Positions 11,386 to 22,866 of a stretch of 64,000 nt of DNA are shown here, one piece after another. The notes under the pieces were generated by a model. It ran no database searches and was not told the DNA's origin. It was given only the letters and a program-made list of their open reading frames with translations. Origin of the DNA: Odontesthes bonariensis (lineage: Eukaryota; Chordata; Actinopteri; Atheriniformes; Atherinopsidae); assembly GCF_027942865.1 (NCBI RefSeq), contig NC_134525.1, forward strand, positions 371,501 through 435,500, given 5' to 3'. Made by a program: the position numbers and the translations under genes. How positions within the stretch are numbered: position 1 is the stretch's first letter; every line of letters starts with the position of its first letter.

Positions 11386-11806
11386 GCTCACCTTATGTTC
11401 GGGCGCCTCGAATTGTCTGAAAAAAGGGTCCCCCTCGATCTCCGAGTCTGCCACGGCAGGTCACGGCACCAAATTGTTAGATCGATTCTTTCAATGGAAG
11501 CTCAAGAACAAGCCGGAGGAATTTCAAGTTAAATGAAGTGTTTATTGGTAGTCACACGTCAAAGGGTATCAGCGCTGGGCTCAGTGGAACAGAGCTCCCA
11601 CAGGAAATCCGTCAAACTGAGCCTCGATTTCCGGGTATCTTTTGCATTTATAGCCTCATAGGTTAGACTCACACTCGACCGAGTATGATTGGTCCAGGAC
11701 CAGGACCAGAACTCCTGGGCCAGAACTCTGTCAGAATCTGATTTGAAGAACTGAATCTGTTCATATGTTTGGCTGTTTTTTACCTCTGTGATCAACACAT
11801 CTGACA
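11386..11806 (-). mobile_element. BEL-like LTR, PBS and leader exon, unit C (ATG lost)
   Basis: Same element in unit C (LTR about 11475-11806). The leader ATG is changed to GTG here (plus strand CACGGC instead of CATGGC near 11453), so this copy lacks the leader start codon. Confidence 0.6.
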
Positions 11807-12176
11807 TTAAATTAATTAAATCATTGATGTTTGATTAGAATCTCGATTAAAAACACATTATTCACTCTGAAAATGACTTTTAATATGAACCCAGTCATCA
11901 TTTCTTCTTTCTTTATTGACACCTGGACAGGTGTTGTGCATGATTAACACAAGTCGTGGCACATCAGTGAGAAAACGTGACTTTTAATGCAATAAAATGT
12001 TGTTTTGTTCCTTTACGTCTGACACTGAGCTTCTGTCACTGAAGCTTCAAAGTATGCTGAGGATGGCGGGAGCCCCGATTAAAGGCTTATATGTTTCCTC
12101 AGTGATTCAGTTACAGATCGATGCATCAAATAAAGAACAACAAAGCTACAGGAAGTTGTAATAAAGTAAAGAGGCG

Positions 12177-12506
12177 GGGCTTGTGGGGCCGCGGGACACA
12201 TGTTGGGTGTTCAGTATAAATGGACCTGATATCTGCCAGCTATTTAACAGATTTATGACATTATCCATCATTATTGTTATTAATCAGTTTTGCAGCAGAT
12301 TATTTTTAATTTAAAACTTTAAAGTGCAGCCAGGTGGGATAACCAAAAACTAAACCTGTGTAAGAACAAACTATCCACAACGGTGAGGATCTGACAAAGA
12401 CCGAGAATACAGAGGGAGCATAAATACTGAGGGGAAGTAATGAGTAATGGCTGCAACAGTGGAGCCGGGGACCCAACAGTGGTGAGGATTTGGAACAGTA
12501 TAAACC
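12177..12506. other. About 330 bp present only in unit C
   Basis: Units A and B read straight from GTAAAGAGGC into AGAAACTAAACTG. Unit C has about 331 extra bases between. No clear target-site duplication or terminal repeats, so a deletion in the A/B ancestor is as likely as an insertion in C. Confidence 0.7.
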
Positions 12507-13119
12507 AGAAACTAAACTGAGACCAGGACTGAGGCAGGACAGAACAAAGACTACATCAGATTAATATAAAACAAAGTCGATCAAAAGTCAAATAAAATAA
12601 AAATAAAAAAGTTAATGAAAACCACAGATCCTGTGAATCTGAGTCGCTGACTCGTCTTTTTTCTCTTTCATAGTCGCAGTTTTTCCCTTAAATCCCAGTT
12701 GTTTAATGTTTTCTAAAGATTCTAAAGAGACGAAGCCAAAGTCTGATGAGGTTCTTCTGGAAAGGGTTGAACTCCTCAGATGTCGTTCTTGGTGAAGCTG
12801 TGGCCGAACCTCTGAACCACCGGAACCACAGGACAGAAGTGCTTCATCAGCAGTAGGTCCAACACCTCCGTCACACCTCCGTCACACCTCCGTCACACCT
12901 CCGGTCTGATCCAGCAGTCGCTGCCTTCTAATAGAGACGACACAAATAACGTAATTTATTCTGCAAACCCCTCGGCAGCTCTTTGACTGTTGGATCTGTT
13001 TGTTATTAGTCTGGTTAGGGTTAGGGTTAGGGTTAGGGTTACCCCAACCCAGCAGCAGTTTAAGGTTATTACTTACTCTGCACGGTGCTCAGTCACCGTC
13101 GCAGGAAGTTGAACTGAGC

Positions 13120-13240
13120 TCAGGGTCTGAATCTGGCTGCAGATTGGCTGTGATCAGTCAGGTCCAGCTCGGTCAGATGGGAGTTCAGAGCCGAGGCCAA
13201 AGAAGCCCGTCCTTCATCTGTAACCACACAGTCTTTCAAC
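13120..13240 (-). pseudogene. Decayed NLR LRR exon, unit C
   Basis: Duplicate of the decayed exon at 1847-1967, with the same acceptor and the same early stop. Confidence 0.65.
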
Positions 13241-13418
13241 CTGAAGTCGGAGAGAGAAACAAAGATGGCCTCTGATCCTTATAAATGTTTTATGTGACTT
13301 TTATGACAGCAGCGCGGGTTGAACATTGACCAGAATAAGGAACTGTTTCCCCTTCGCTCATCAGAATCATGAAGCATCTGATCCGAGGTCTGATGAGGCA
13401 GCAGAAAGAGACGCCTAC

Positions 13419-13592
13419 CTCAGAGTCTTCAGTCTACAGTGTGGACTCCCCAGGAAACCACACAGCTGCTTCACCCCCGAGTCCTGCAGGTGGTTCCTGC
13501 TCAGGTCCAGGTGTCTCAGGTGGGAGGGGTTGGACTCCAGAGCCGAGCCCAGAGGAGCACAGCTGATCTCTGACAGGCTGCAGCAATCCAGA
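13419..13592 (-). CDS. NLR leucine-rich-repeat exon, unit C
   Basis: Same 174-bp LRR exon with an Arg-to-His change (SRNHLQD instead of SRNRLQD). Splice sites and frame are intact. It is the copy nearest to the NLR gene at 26142-33037. Confidence 0.8.
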
Positions 13593-13626
13593 CTGTAAAT
13601 ACAAAGAAAACAACACGAAGGCTGAC

Positions 13627-14011
13627 AGCACAGGATCCTGGGGTTCTGTACAGGATCCTGGGGTTCTGTACAGGGTCCTTGGGTTCTGCACAGGGTCCTG
13701 GGGTTCTGCACAGGGTCCTTGGGTTCTGCACAGGGTCCTGGGGTTCTGCACAGGGTCCTGGGGTTCTGTACAGGGTCCTGGGGTTCTGCACAGGGTCCTG
13801 GGGTTCTGCACAGGGTCCTGGGGTTCTGTATAGGGTCCTGGGGTTCTGCACAGGGTCCTTGGGTTCTGCACAGGGTCCTGGGGTTCTGCACAGGGTCCTG
13901 GGGTTCTGCACAGGGTCCTGGGGTTCTGTACAGGGTCCTTGGGTTCTGCACAGGGTCCTGGGGTTCTGCACAGGGTCCTGGGGTTCTGCACAGGGTCCTT
14001 GGGTTCTGCAC
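13627..14011. repeat. 20-bp minisatellite, unit C (about 19 copies)
   Basis: The largest form of the 20-bp array, including CTGTACAG and CTGTATAG variants not seen in unit A. Confidence 0.95.
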
Positions 14012-14166
14012 AGGAAACATTTCAGCCTGACAACATTCAAGGGGCGGGGCTACCAACCACCAAGGGGCGGAGCTACCAAACACCAAACACCTCCGTCAGA
14101 TGTGTTGTTATAGAACCCAGAACAGACCCAGCTGAGGAGAAGTGGCTGAAATGGTTACAGGAACTG

Positions 14167-14302
14167 AGGGCCGTGGTCCCTAGTTCCCGAGGGCCGTGGT
14201 CCCTAGTTCCCGAGGGCCGTGGTCACTAGTTCCCGAGGGCCGTGGTCACTAGTTCCCGAGGGCCGTGGTCCCTAGTTCCCGAGGGCCATTGTCCCTAGTT
14301 CC
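14167..14302. repeat. 23-bp minisatellite, unit C (about 6 copies)
   Basis: Short form of the 23-bp array, directly before the conserved segment that leads to the hAT first exon. Confidence 0.9.
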
Positions 14303-14775
14303 TTTATGTCCGATTGCGGGAAAAAAACGGCCCTATTCCTGAAAAGGTTTTTGGAAGTGCCATAGGTGGGAATGCACCTAATGAACCTAAAACCTGGAGC
14401 TCCTTCTCAGTCTGTGCAAATGTTTCTGGACTTTTTGAGCCCCTTGTTTGTCCTTTCTACCTGGACTCTGGGCACACCCGGCGTCAAGAGGGGGCGTGAG
14501 GGGGGCGTCCCCGCCTCAGGCGGACTGTCCCGCCCCCTCAGTCAAAATGTTCAATTTAATTAAATTTCAATTCATTTTTATTTATATTGCGCCAAATGTT
14601 GTATTTTCTTTTAAAAAAAAAAGTTTTTAGTCTATGGTGTGTTAAAAACAACAGAAAACTCCACTGACTTGTTCAAACCAAAATTAACAGCCTGGGTAAA
14701 AAAAAAGTTGTGCAATTCCAAATTCCGAGTTGTCCTTGAACTTGAAGTGTTCATCGAATCATAGCGTGATACGTT

Positions 14776-15048
14776 ATGCCGTCAGACGTCAGCGCATCAT
14801 CCCGCCACAAACAACAACCAACAAAGAACAAAGCACAAGCTAGCAGCTATACGATGGATATTCGCAAATGGATGAAAAAGCCAGTTTCTACACTTTTGGC
14901 GGCATCCCCGCCACCTGGCAGCAGCAACAGGAGCCCCGGAGAAGCTGACGAGCACCTGCCGATGCCGCGGGTTCAGCCTTCTAGTGAGGAGATGGAACGG
15001 CCTGGTCGGACGGGGCCGACACCCCTGGCGCACACAGCAACAAAGTAA
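14776..15048 (+). pseudogene. ZMYM1-like hAT gene, N-terminal segment, unit C
   Basis: This is the least damaged copy of the hAT first coding segment. The in-frame ATG at 14854 starts MDIRKWMKKPV, then a Ser/Pro-rich stretch to a stop at 15048. The body of a ZMYM1-like hAT gene resumes at about 20155 on the same strand, beyond a LINE, so this is probably the front half of the same element. The link is inferred from order, strand and family, not from continuous sequence. Confidence 0.5.
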
Positions 15049-15367
15049 CAACAAAGTAATAATGACTGTAAATGGTCATTATAAGCAGCAGAAGATTTTT
15101 GAAGGTTGAAGGTTTTCCCTGACTGAGCCTTGGCTTTGCTGACGCTGTGACGCTTTGCGGTAAGACGTGTTGCATCACTTCCTGTTACCTTGCTTGTGCA
15201 CTGTGGAATTTCTTGCTCCGCTTGGAGTACTGATAATCACTTTATTTCGATCTATAACTTACACAATTTTGCATAGTTAAACTCTATAGCTTACCGTTCT
15301 GTTCTAACACACTCCTACAGATCTTTATTCTCACTTTTTAGCGGTGTGTCTGGTTCTCTAGCGTAGC

Positions 15368-16252
15368 ATGGCTACCGGTTCTCTTCCTCCTTCTCCTGCT
15401 TTCACCTGCTCCGTGTGTCAGACGTTTAGTTACTCCTCTGCCTCCTTTAGCGATAATGGTACATGTAACAAATGTAGTCTTTTTGTAGTTTTGGAGGCGA
15501 GGTTATCTGAATTGGAAGCTCGGCTCTGCACTGTTGAAAATCAACCGATAGCGAGCCAGGTCCCTTTAGCCAGTGTGGAGCCACCTAGCGTAGCTAGCTC
15601 CATTAGCCTCCCCCTAGCAGAACCCGAGCAGCCAGGATTACATTGTGGCTGGGTGACTGTCAGAAAGAGGCATAGCTCTAAAGTCAAGCCCGTTGTTCAC
15701 CATCGACCTGTCCACGCTTCTAACAGATTTTCCCCACTCAGCGACACACCCGCTGAGGATAAAACCCTGGTAATTGGCAGCTCTATAGTCAGAAACGTGG
15801 CATTAGAGACACCAGCGGCCATAGTCAAATGCATTCCAGGGGCCAGAGCGGGCGACATAGAATCCTATTTAAAACTGCTGGCTAAGGATAAACGTAAATA
15901 TGGTAAAATAGTTATTCACGTCGGCGTTAATGACACCCGGTTACGCCAATCGGAGGTCACTAAAATTAATGTTGCATCGGTGTGTAATTTAACCAAAACA
16001 ATGTCGGACTCCGTAGTTTTCTCTGGACCCCTGCCAAATCTGACCAGTGATGACATGTTTAGCCGCATGTCGTCTTACAATCGCTGGTTGTCTAGATGGT
16101 GTCCAGCAAACAACGTGGGCTACATAGATAATTGGCAATCTTTCTGGAGAAAACCTGGTCTGATGAGGAGAGACGGCATCCATCCCACTTTGGAAGGAGC
16201 AGCTCTCATTTCTAGAAATATGGATGAATTTATTAGTCATCCAAAAACATGA
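15368..16252 (+). CDS. LINE ORF1: SGNH/GDSL-esterase-like protein
   Basis: Intact 294-codon frame. The N-terminus has two CxxC pairs (CSVCQTF and CNKC, about residues 14-36) and a short heptad-like stretch ([12 protein letters not shown]). The C-terminal half has the blocks of an SGNH hydrolase: [10 protein letters not shown] (about 134), HVGVNDTRL (about 188) and RDGIHPT (about 273), where G-x-N-D and D-x-x-H carry expected catalytic residues. L2/CR1-group LINEs encode such an ORF1, thought to help RNA or membrane binding. The usual GDS is GSS, keeping the serine. The ATG at 15368 was chosen because it precedes the CxxC motifs. Confidence 0.85.
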   Translation: MATGSLPPSPAFTCSVCQTFSYSSASFSDNGTCNKCSLFVVLEARLSELEARLCTVENQPIASQVPLASVEPPSVASSISLPLAEPEQPGLHCGWVTVRKRHSSKVKPVVHHRPVHASNRFSPLSDTPAEDKTLVIGSSIVRNVALETPAAIVKCIPGARAGDIESYLKLLAKDKRKYGKIVIHVGVNDTRLRQSEVTKINVASVCNLTKTMSDSVVFSGPLPNLTSDDMFSRMSSYNRWLSRWCPANNVGYIDNWQSFWRKPGLMRRDGIHPTLEGAALISRNMDEFISHPKT

Positions 16253-16299
16253 CAACCCAGGGCTCAGACCAGGATGCAGAGTTGTAGTCTTACAAACTT

Positions 16300-16392
16300 C
16301 TCTGCAGCTCCCAACCTGCACTTTGAGATTTTGCTATGAAAAGTGCGGTACAAATTAAATTGATTATTATTATTATTATTATTATTATTGCT
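16300..16392 (+). mobile_element. Possible nested SINE/LINE tail with (ATT)n
   Basis: Between ORF1 and ORF2 lies AAAGTGCGGTACAAATTAAA followed by about eleven ATT repeats. That is the form of a short retroposon 3' end, and it may be a small nested insertion or part of the LINE's own spacer. Confidence 0.35.
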
Positions 16393-19300
16393 GCTACCCA
16401 CCCAATCGATTAACACAAAAGGAGCAAATCCTCTTGTGCAAAAAGAAATTATTAAAACAAAAACTTTAACTAAACAAAAACATCAAACTATTAAATGTGG
16501 TTTGCTGAATATCAGATCTCTCCTTTCCAAGTCTCTGTTAGTGAATGAGTTGATGTGTGATCATCATATTGATATATTTATTCTTACAGAAACCTGGCTG
16601 CAGCAGGAGGATCATGTTAGCATCATGTTAGCATCATGTTAGCATCATGTTAGCATCATGTTAGCATTAATGAAGCAACTCCCTCTGACTGTTTAAATGT
16701 TCACGTTCCTGGAACCACAGGCAGAGGAGGAGGAGTGGCAGCTATCTTCAGATCAGGGTTACTCATCAGTCCCAGACCCAAGATTAGTTTGAGCTCTTTT
16801 GAATCTCTGATTCTCAGTTTTTCCCACGCAAAGTGGAAATCCCAGAAACCTCTTGTGTTTGTTGTTGTGTATCGTCCACCTGGCCCTTATTCTGAGTTTC
16901 TGTCTGAATTCTCAGAGTTTTTATCCCAGTTAGTGCTGAGTACAGATAAAGTCATTGTTGTGGGTGACTTTAATATTCATGTAGATGTTGAAAATGACAG
17001 CCTGAATATGAACTTTAATTCTATATTAGACTCTATTGGATTTTCTCAGAGTGTTCACAGACCGACTCACTGCCGTAATCACACCCTTGATCTTGTGCTG
17101 ACTTATGGCATTGAGAGGGAACAGTTAACAGTGTTCCCTCATAACCCTGTCTTATCTGACCATTTTCTGATAACCTTTGAGTTTACATTACTTGACTATA
17201 CAGTTTATGAGAAGAAATTTACGTATAGAAGGTGTCTATCAGAGGATGCTGTAACCAGATTTAAAGAGTTAATTTCATCATCCTTTTCTTCACTGCCATG
17301 TGCAGATATGACAGAGGACGACTACCTAAACTTTACTCCAGCAGCACTTGACTCTCTAGTTGACAGCACTATAGTTTCAATGCGTACAGCACTGGACAAT
17401 GTTGCCCCTCTGAAAAGGAAGGTAATCAGTCAGAAGAGGCTGGCTCCTTGGTATAATTCACAGCTGCGTGCTTTAAAGCAGACTGCAAGAAAGCTGGAGA
17501 GACAGTGGCGTTCCTCTAATTTAGAAGAGTCTCAGTTAGTCTGGAAAGATAGTTTAACAATGTATAAGAAAGCCCTTCGTAAAGCTAGAACTGCTTATTA
17601 TTCATCATTGATAGAAGAGAATAAGAATAATCCCAGGTTTCTTTTCAGCACTGTAGCCAGTCTGACTAAGAGTCCGAGCTCTGCTGAGCCAGTTATTCCT
17701 TTAACTCTCAGCAGTGATGATTTCATGAGCTTCTTTATCAATAAAATTGTTTCTATCAGAGAGAAGATTGATGGAGTCCTTCCCACTATTATCAGTGATG
17801 TATCATCAAATACAGCAGCTTTAGAAGTATCTTTAGAACCTGATTTGTATTCAGACGGCTTCTGCCCAGTTGATCTCTCTGAGCTAACAACAGCAATAGT
17901 CTCTTCTAAACCATCAACTTGTATTTTAGACCCAATCCCAACCAGACTGTTCAAGGAGGTTTTCCCATTAATTGACACTTCCATATTGGATTTGATCAAT
18001 CTTTGTTGACAGGATATGTACCTCAGACTTTTAAGGTTGCTGTAATTAAACCTTTACTTAAAAAACCTACTCTTGATTCAGAAGTGTTGGCTCATTATAG
18101 ACCTATATCCAATCTCCCTTTTATGTCTAAAGTTCTTGAAAAAATAGTTGCAGCTCAGCTTTGTGATCATTTACACAGAAATAATCTGTTTGAAGAGTTT
18201 CAGTCAGGATTCAGAGTGCATCATAGCACAGAAACTGCACTGCTGAAAGTTACCAATGATCTCCTCTTAGCCTCTGATAGCGGACTTGTGTCTGTGCTTG
18301 TCCTGTTGGATCTCAGTGCTGCATTTGATACGGTCGATCACAGTATCTTATTACACAGACTTGAACATGTTATTGGGATTAAAGGAACTGCATTAGGCTG
18401 GTTTAAGTCATATTTATCTGATAGATTTCAGTTTGTTCTTGTAAATGAAGAATCTTCCTCACACACCAGAGTAAGTCATGGAGTTCCCCAGGGTTCTGTG
18501 CTTGGACCGATTCTTTTCACTTTATACATGCTTCCATTAGGTAACATTATTAGACAGCATGGCATAAATTTCCATTGCTATGCTGATGATACTCAGCTGT
18601 ACTTATCTATAAAACCAGATGAACCCAATAGGTTGGTCAGACTACAAGCATGTCTTAAAGACATAAAGACCTGAATGACTCAGAACTGTCTGCTTCTAAA
18701 TTCAGACAAAACTGAAGTCGTTATCTTTGGACCTGAGCGCTTCAGGGAGAAATTGTCTAGCTATATAGTTACTCTAGATGGTATTTCCTTGGCTTCTAGT
18801 TCTACAGTGAGGAACCTTGGAGTTATTTTTGACCAGAACTTATCATTTGACTCGCATATAAAACAGGTTTCTAGGACTGCCTTCTTTCACCTTCGTAATA
18901 TTGTTAAAATCAGGAACATCTTGTCTCAGAGTGATGCAGAAAAACTAATTCATGCATTTGTTACTTCAGGATTGGACTACTGTAATTCTTTATTATTGGG
19001 CTGTCCCACATATTCTCTGAAAAGCCTTCAGCTGATCCAAAATGCTGCAGCCAGAGTTCTGATGAGAACTAACAGCAGAGATCATATTTCTCCAGTTTTA
19101 GCTTCTCTTCATTGGCTCTCTGTTAAATTCAGAATAGAATTTAAGATTCTTCTCCTTACATATAAAGCTCTTAATGACCGAGCTCCATCATATCTTAAAG
19201 ATCTCATTGTAAGATATTTTCCTAACAGAGCACTTCGTTCCCAAACTGCAGGTTTACTTGAGGTTCCCAGAGTTTCTAAAAGTAGAATGGGAGGCAGAGC

Positions 19301-19586
19301 CTTCAGTTATCAGGCCCCTCTCTGTGGAACCAGCTGCCTGTTTGGGAGGCAGAGCCTTCAGTTATCAGGCCCCTCTCTGTGGAACCAGCTGCCAGTTTGG
19401 GAGGCAGAGCCTTCAGTTATCAGGCCCCTCTCTGTGGAACCAGCTGCCAGTTTGGGAGGCAGAGCCTTCAGTCATCAGGCCCCTCTATTGTGGAATAAGC
19501 TGCCAGTAAATGTCCGGGAAGCAGACACCCTTTCCACTTTTAAGACCAGGCTTAAAACTTTCCTTTCTGATAAAGCTTATAGTTAG
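16388..19586 (+). pseudogene. LINE ORF2: endonuclease-reverse transcriptase, frameshifted
   Basis: Endonuclease motifs: LTETWL near 16590, VVGDFNIHVD near 16970, HTLDLVL near 17090 and SDHFLITFEF near 17160. Reverse-transcriptase motifs: FQSGFR near 18205, [13 protein letters not shown] near 18310, [13 protein letters not shown] near 18480 and YADDTQLY near 18580. The frame is broken at 16620-16670, where an 11-bp GCATCATGTTA repeat expanded, again near 18005, and by an in-frame TGA at about 18672. The catalytic Asp pair is present, but the protein cannot be made whole. Confidence 0.85.
19288..19508 (+). repeat. 55-bp tandem repeat inside LINE ORF2
   Basis: Four copies of a 55-bp segment whose first part encodes GGRAFSYQAPL, near the conserved C-terminus. 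Three extra copies add 165 bp, so the reading frame is recovered after the array and continues to the normal end. Confidence 0.9.
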
Positions 19587-20149
19587 GGATGGCTCAGGTG
19601 AGCCTGAAACATCCCATAGTTAAGCTGCTATAGGCCCAGCCTGCTGGGGGGGCTCATCTGTCACACCTTTGCTCACTTTACTCTCTTTATGTATATGTGA
19701 TATTATTGTGGTCATTAACTCGTGTTTCCCTGTTCCAACAGATATCCTTTGAATGGTGTTACAGTGCCGCCGTCGCGGTGCCCCCCCCCCCTTTCTGTCT
19801 TCTCAAACCCCAGCTGGTCGAGGCGGATGGCCACCCTTCCTGAGTCTGGTTCTGCCAGAGGTTTCTTCCTGTTCAAAGGGAGTCGTTTCTCTCCACAGTC
19901 GCCTCAGGCACGCCGCTCAGGCCGGGAGATTGGACCGAAAAACAAAAAGTTTTCAGTGCAATCTGTTGGTTTTCTTAGCTAGGAAATTGTTTTTGAATTG
20001 GCTCTATATGAACGAATTGGATTATTTTATTAATTATGATTATTATTAATTAATTGAATTCCAATTGGCTTGAATTGGACTTACTATCTAAGTGCCTTGA
20101 GATGACATTTGTTGTATTTGGCGCTATATAAATAAAAATTAATTGAATT

Positions 20150-22152
20150 GAAATTGAATTTTTGGCAAATTGGTACAAAGAGAGAGACTGGCTTGAATAT
20201 TCACAGCAAGCAGATGCATCCTTTTGTTTTCCCTGCAGGAAATTTGGAGGGAGTGACTCTGTTTTCACAAGAAATGGGTATGCTAATTGGAAGCACGCTA
20301 ATGATAAGTCAAAGGGATTTAGCAGGCACAGTAACAGCAAAGAGCATCTAGCATGCATGGCTAGCTGGAAAGAGAAGGAAATACGATGCAACACAGGCAG
20401 TGAAATTTCAACCATGGTTAACTCTCATCAGCTTGCGCGAAACCGCCTGTATGTGTCTGCAATTGTAGACATAATTGAATTTCTTGTCTCAAACGAACTG
20501 CCACTGAGGGGTGAAGTGGATTCAGTCGATAGCAGAGATGAAGCGGACTCTTCCTCTCACTGTTTGATTACACGTTGCGGCAAAACCAAGAGCTTGCAAA
20601 GGCTTTCAGTACAATTCCAAAAAACGCAACTTACACATCACATGATATTCAAAATCACATCATTGAACTTATGAGCACAATCGTAACAGAGCAAATTGTT
20701 AAAGATGTTGGTGAGTCATGGTTTACACTCAAGGTGGATGGAACTAAAGTCCCAACAGGCAGTGAAAATGTCTATAGTTGTGCGTTATATGGACAAGGAC
20801 TACAAAATGCAAGAGAGGCTGTTATCAATGCAGACAACGGACAAGTGTGATGCCCAGTCACTCACCAATGTTGTGCTTGATGAACTGTCAAATGCTGGTC
20901 TTGACCCAAACAAAATTCTTAGTCAGTGTTATGATGGAGCCAGCGTCATGTCGGGACGAGAGGGAGGCATGCAGAAGCTTATTCAAAATAAGTTAAATAG
21001 AGAAGTGCCTTACATCCATTGTTTCAACCACCAATTGCATTTGGTGATCGTGCATGCCATTTCCTCAGAGAATGCAGTTGCGGAATTTTTTGAAGTGTGC
21101 AATTCCCTTTATAAATTTCTGAAAAAGCCCACTGTAGCTGCACAGTACAAAGGAGAGAAGCTTAAAAGGCTGTTAGAGCAGCGATGGACTGGACACCTTG
21201 ACACGGTGTCTGTGGTGCTGAAGTCACACAACGCACTGGTGGTCTTCCTGAAAGAAATCCAAACCATGGGAGCAAGTGCTGATGTGAAAATCGAAGCTGT
21301 GGGACTTCACAAGGCCATCACAGACCGAAGCTTCAAATTTCTCACCGGTGTGATGCACAAGGTATTGGGGCTGATGGACCCAGCCAATCGGATTCTGCAA
21401 GCCGAAGAAACAGATCTAATCACTGCAGTCCGGCTCATTCAAAGTGCCTCCTCTTGCATAGAGGATCTACGATCAGATGTGGAATTTCTGAAACTGTGGG
21501 CTGACAGTGAGGGTGCAGGTGATGGTGCTGGCGCGCCTGCTCCTCCAAAACGACAGCGGCAGGCCACCAGGACGCTACAAGACTACGTGGTGAGTGAAAG
21601 CCTTGGGCAGCGCGAAGTGGACATTCAACAAGAGTGCAAGCGGCTGTTTTTTGGCATCATCGACTCTATCTGTGTGAAATGGCTGCACGTTTCAGCGAGT
21701 GTAATGGGCAATATATGGCAGCTCTGGACGCTTTGGACCCCGCCAGTGTGAATTTCCTGGAGGCCGAGACAGTGAAACCACTACTGGGTTTAACAAACAC
21801 AGACATGGTTGAGGCACAGTTCACAGTTGCACAGACCAGGGCGAAGAGAAAGTGACTTTGAGTCACCTTGTTGCAAAGGAGTCCAGGGTATTAAGTGCCA
21901 TGCCAGTGGTAATGACAGCATTCAAACATGCACTAACATTCGGGGCATCAAACTGCTACGTGTGAAAACTCATTGTCCACGTTAAAGAATGTATTTACTG
22001 AGCATAGACACAGCATGTTGCATCGACGGAAAGCCCATCTCATCCAGCTGGCCTTTGAGAATGACCTCAGTCGAAAATTTAAAGATGAATGGAAGGAGAT
22101 GCTGTTAAGGAGGTTCCACTCGTCAGGAAAGAGGAGACTGTCACTCTATTGA
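20150..22152 (+). pseudogene. ZMYM1-like hAT transposase gene, main body, frameshifted
   Basis: Starts with a TTF-type zinc-finger region (WYKERDWLEYS, then FCFPCRKF and SKEHLA, 20170-20360), then the RNase-H-like core with LKVDGTKVP (20730), QCYDGASVMSG (20925) and HCFNHQLHL (21020). It ends with a hAT dimerisation segment (HSMLHRRKAHL and LAFENDLSRKF, 21990-22080) and a TGA near 22150. Frames change near 20570, 20780 and 21660, and part of the region before the dimerisation domain is degraded. No function expected. The front half is probably at 14776-15048. Confidence 0.8.
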
Positions 22153-22834
22153 AGGTAAGAGCTGGTCATTTTATCGTTTGTATTGTTGCTAATGTTTGTT
22201 AGCAATGTGGTTATTGATCATACGTTGTTGGATATGTTAAATCAGCGCCTCTGATCTGTGGAGTCTGTTTTGATGTTGCTCTGTTATGTTTTCTTATTCT
22301 AAGCAGCATCATGTGACATGTCACCGCCCCCCAGGGATGCCGCTAGGGATTTTGGGCCCCATAAAAATCATTTTACTGGGCCCCCAAACAGCGGACAGGA
22401 GGCTGGCGAAGATTTGTTATGCTATTTTATATGAAACTATTCATTTTGATGGTATTTTTGACATTATTTAATTCCCATATTTGTGAAAAAGTCACAGTCT
22501 GCTGCACACACCACAAATGTTCTCCTCTGTTCCTACTGCACTTCTGACTGAGCACTACCCCATGAGCTGTCCCTAAGAGGTTTGATGTGCAGAAGTGTAA
22601 AAAACAACGTTTCAAAATGTGTGCAGACATGCTTGGCTGTATGGGTGTTCCTGGTTCAGTTTTTAACAATGTATTGCTGTTTGCTGTTGCATTGGCATCA
22701 CACTTTTGTCTGGCATGCTTTTAGAATACCAGAAAAGGCTGATACACTCACGCTGACACAACAATGGCTTTCCAGGGAGCACAGTGTAAAAGTGCATCCA
22801 GCTGAAAAGCTACTTCATACAAAGGACAAGAAGC
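22153..22834 (+). mobile_element. hAT element 3' flank
   Basis: No gene. It contains TGGGCCCC-type and AAAAGGCTGATACACTCACG stretches of the kind that follow ZMYM1-like genes in fish repeats, so it is probably the 3' non-coding part of the hAT element. The terminal repeat was not located. Confidence 0.45.
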
Positions 22835-22866
22835 TTAAAGGAGAACTGCGGTATTTTCAACATTAA

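Larger units (their letters stand above)
10942..14927. repeat. Segmental duplication unit C (right-truncated)
   Basis: The third unit follows B directly and matches it to about 14927. There A and B enter the 48-bp array, while C continues into apparently original hAT coding sequence. C also has about 331 bp (12177-12506) that A and B lack, and three instead of four copies of an 11-bp ACCTCCGTCAC repeat near 12865. Confidence 0.95.
15060..20150 (+). mobile_element. L2-type non-LTR retrotransposon, decayed near-full-length copy
   Basis: A 5' region, an intact esterase-type ORF1, a broken endonuclease/reverse-transcriptase ORF2, and a 3' end with TTTGGCGCTATATAAATAAA and an AATTGAATTG simple tail. 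It lies between the two halves of a ZMYM1-like hAT gene. The 5' edge is uncertain (about 15050-15130). ORF2 has at least two frameshifts and one in-frame stop, so the copy is not autonomous. Confidence 0.85.

Noticed and set aside
22427-22866. Small open frames in the hAT 3' flank
   Set aside because: No domain or motif, with frames broken by the Kolobok-like insertion boundary. Treated as transposon non-coding DNA.
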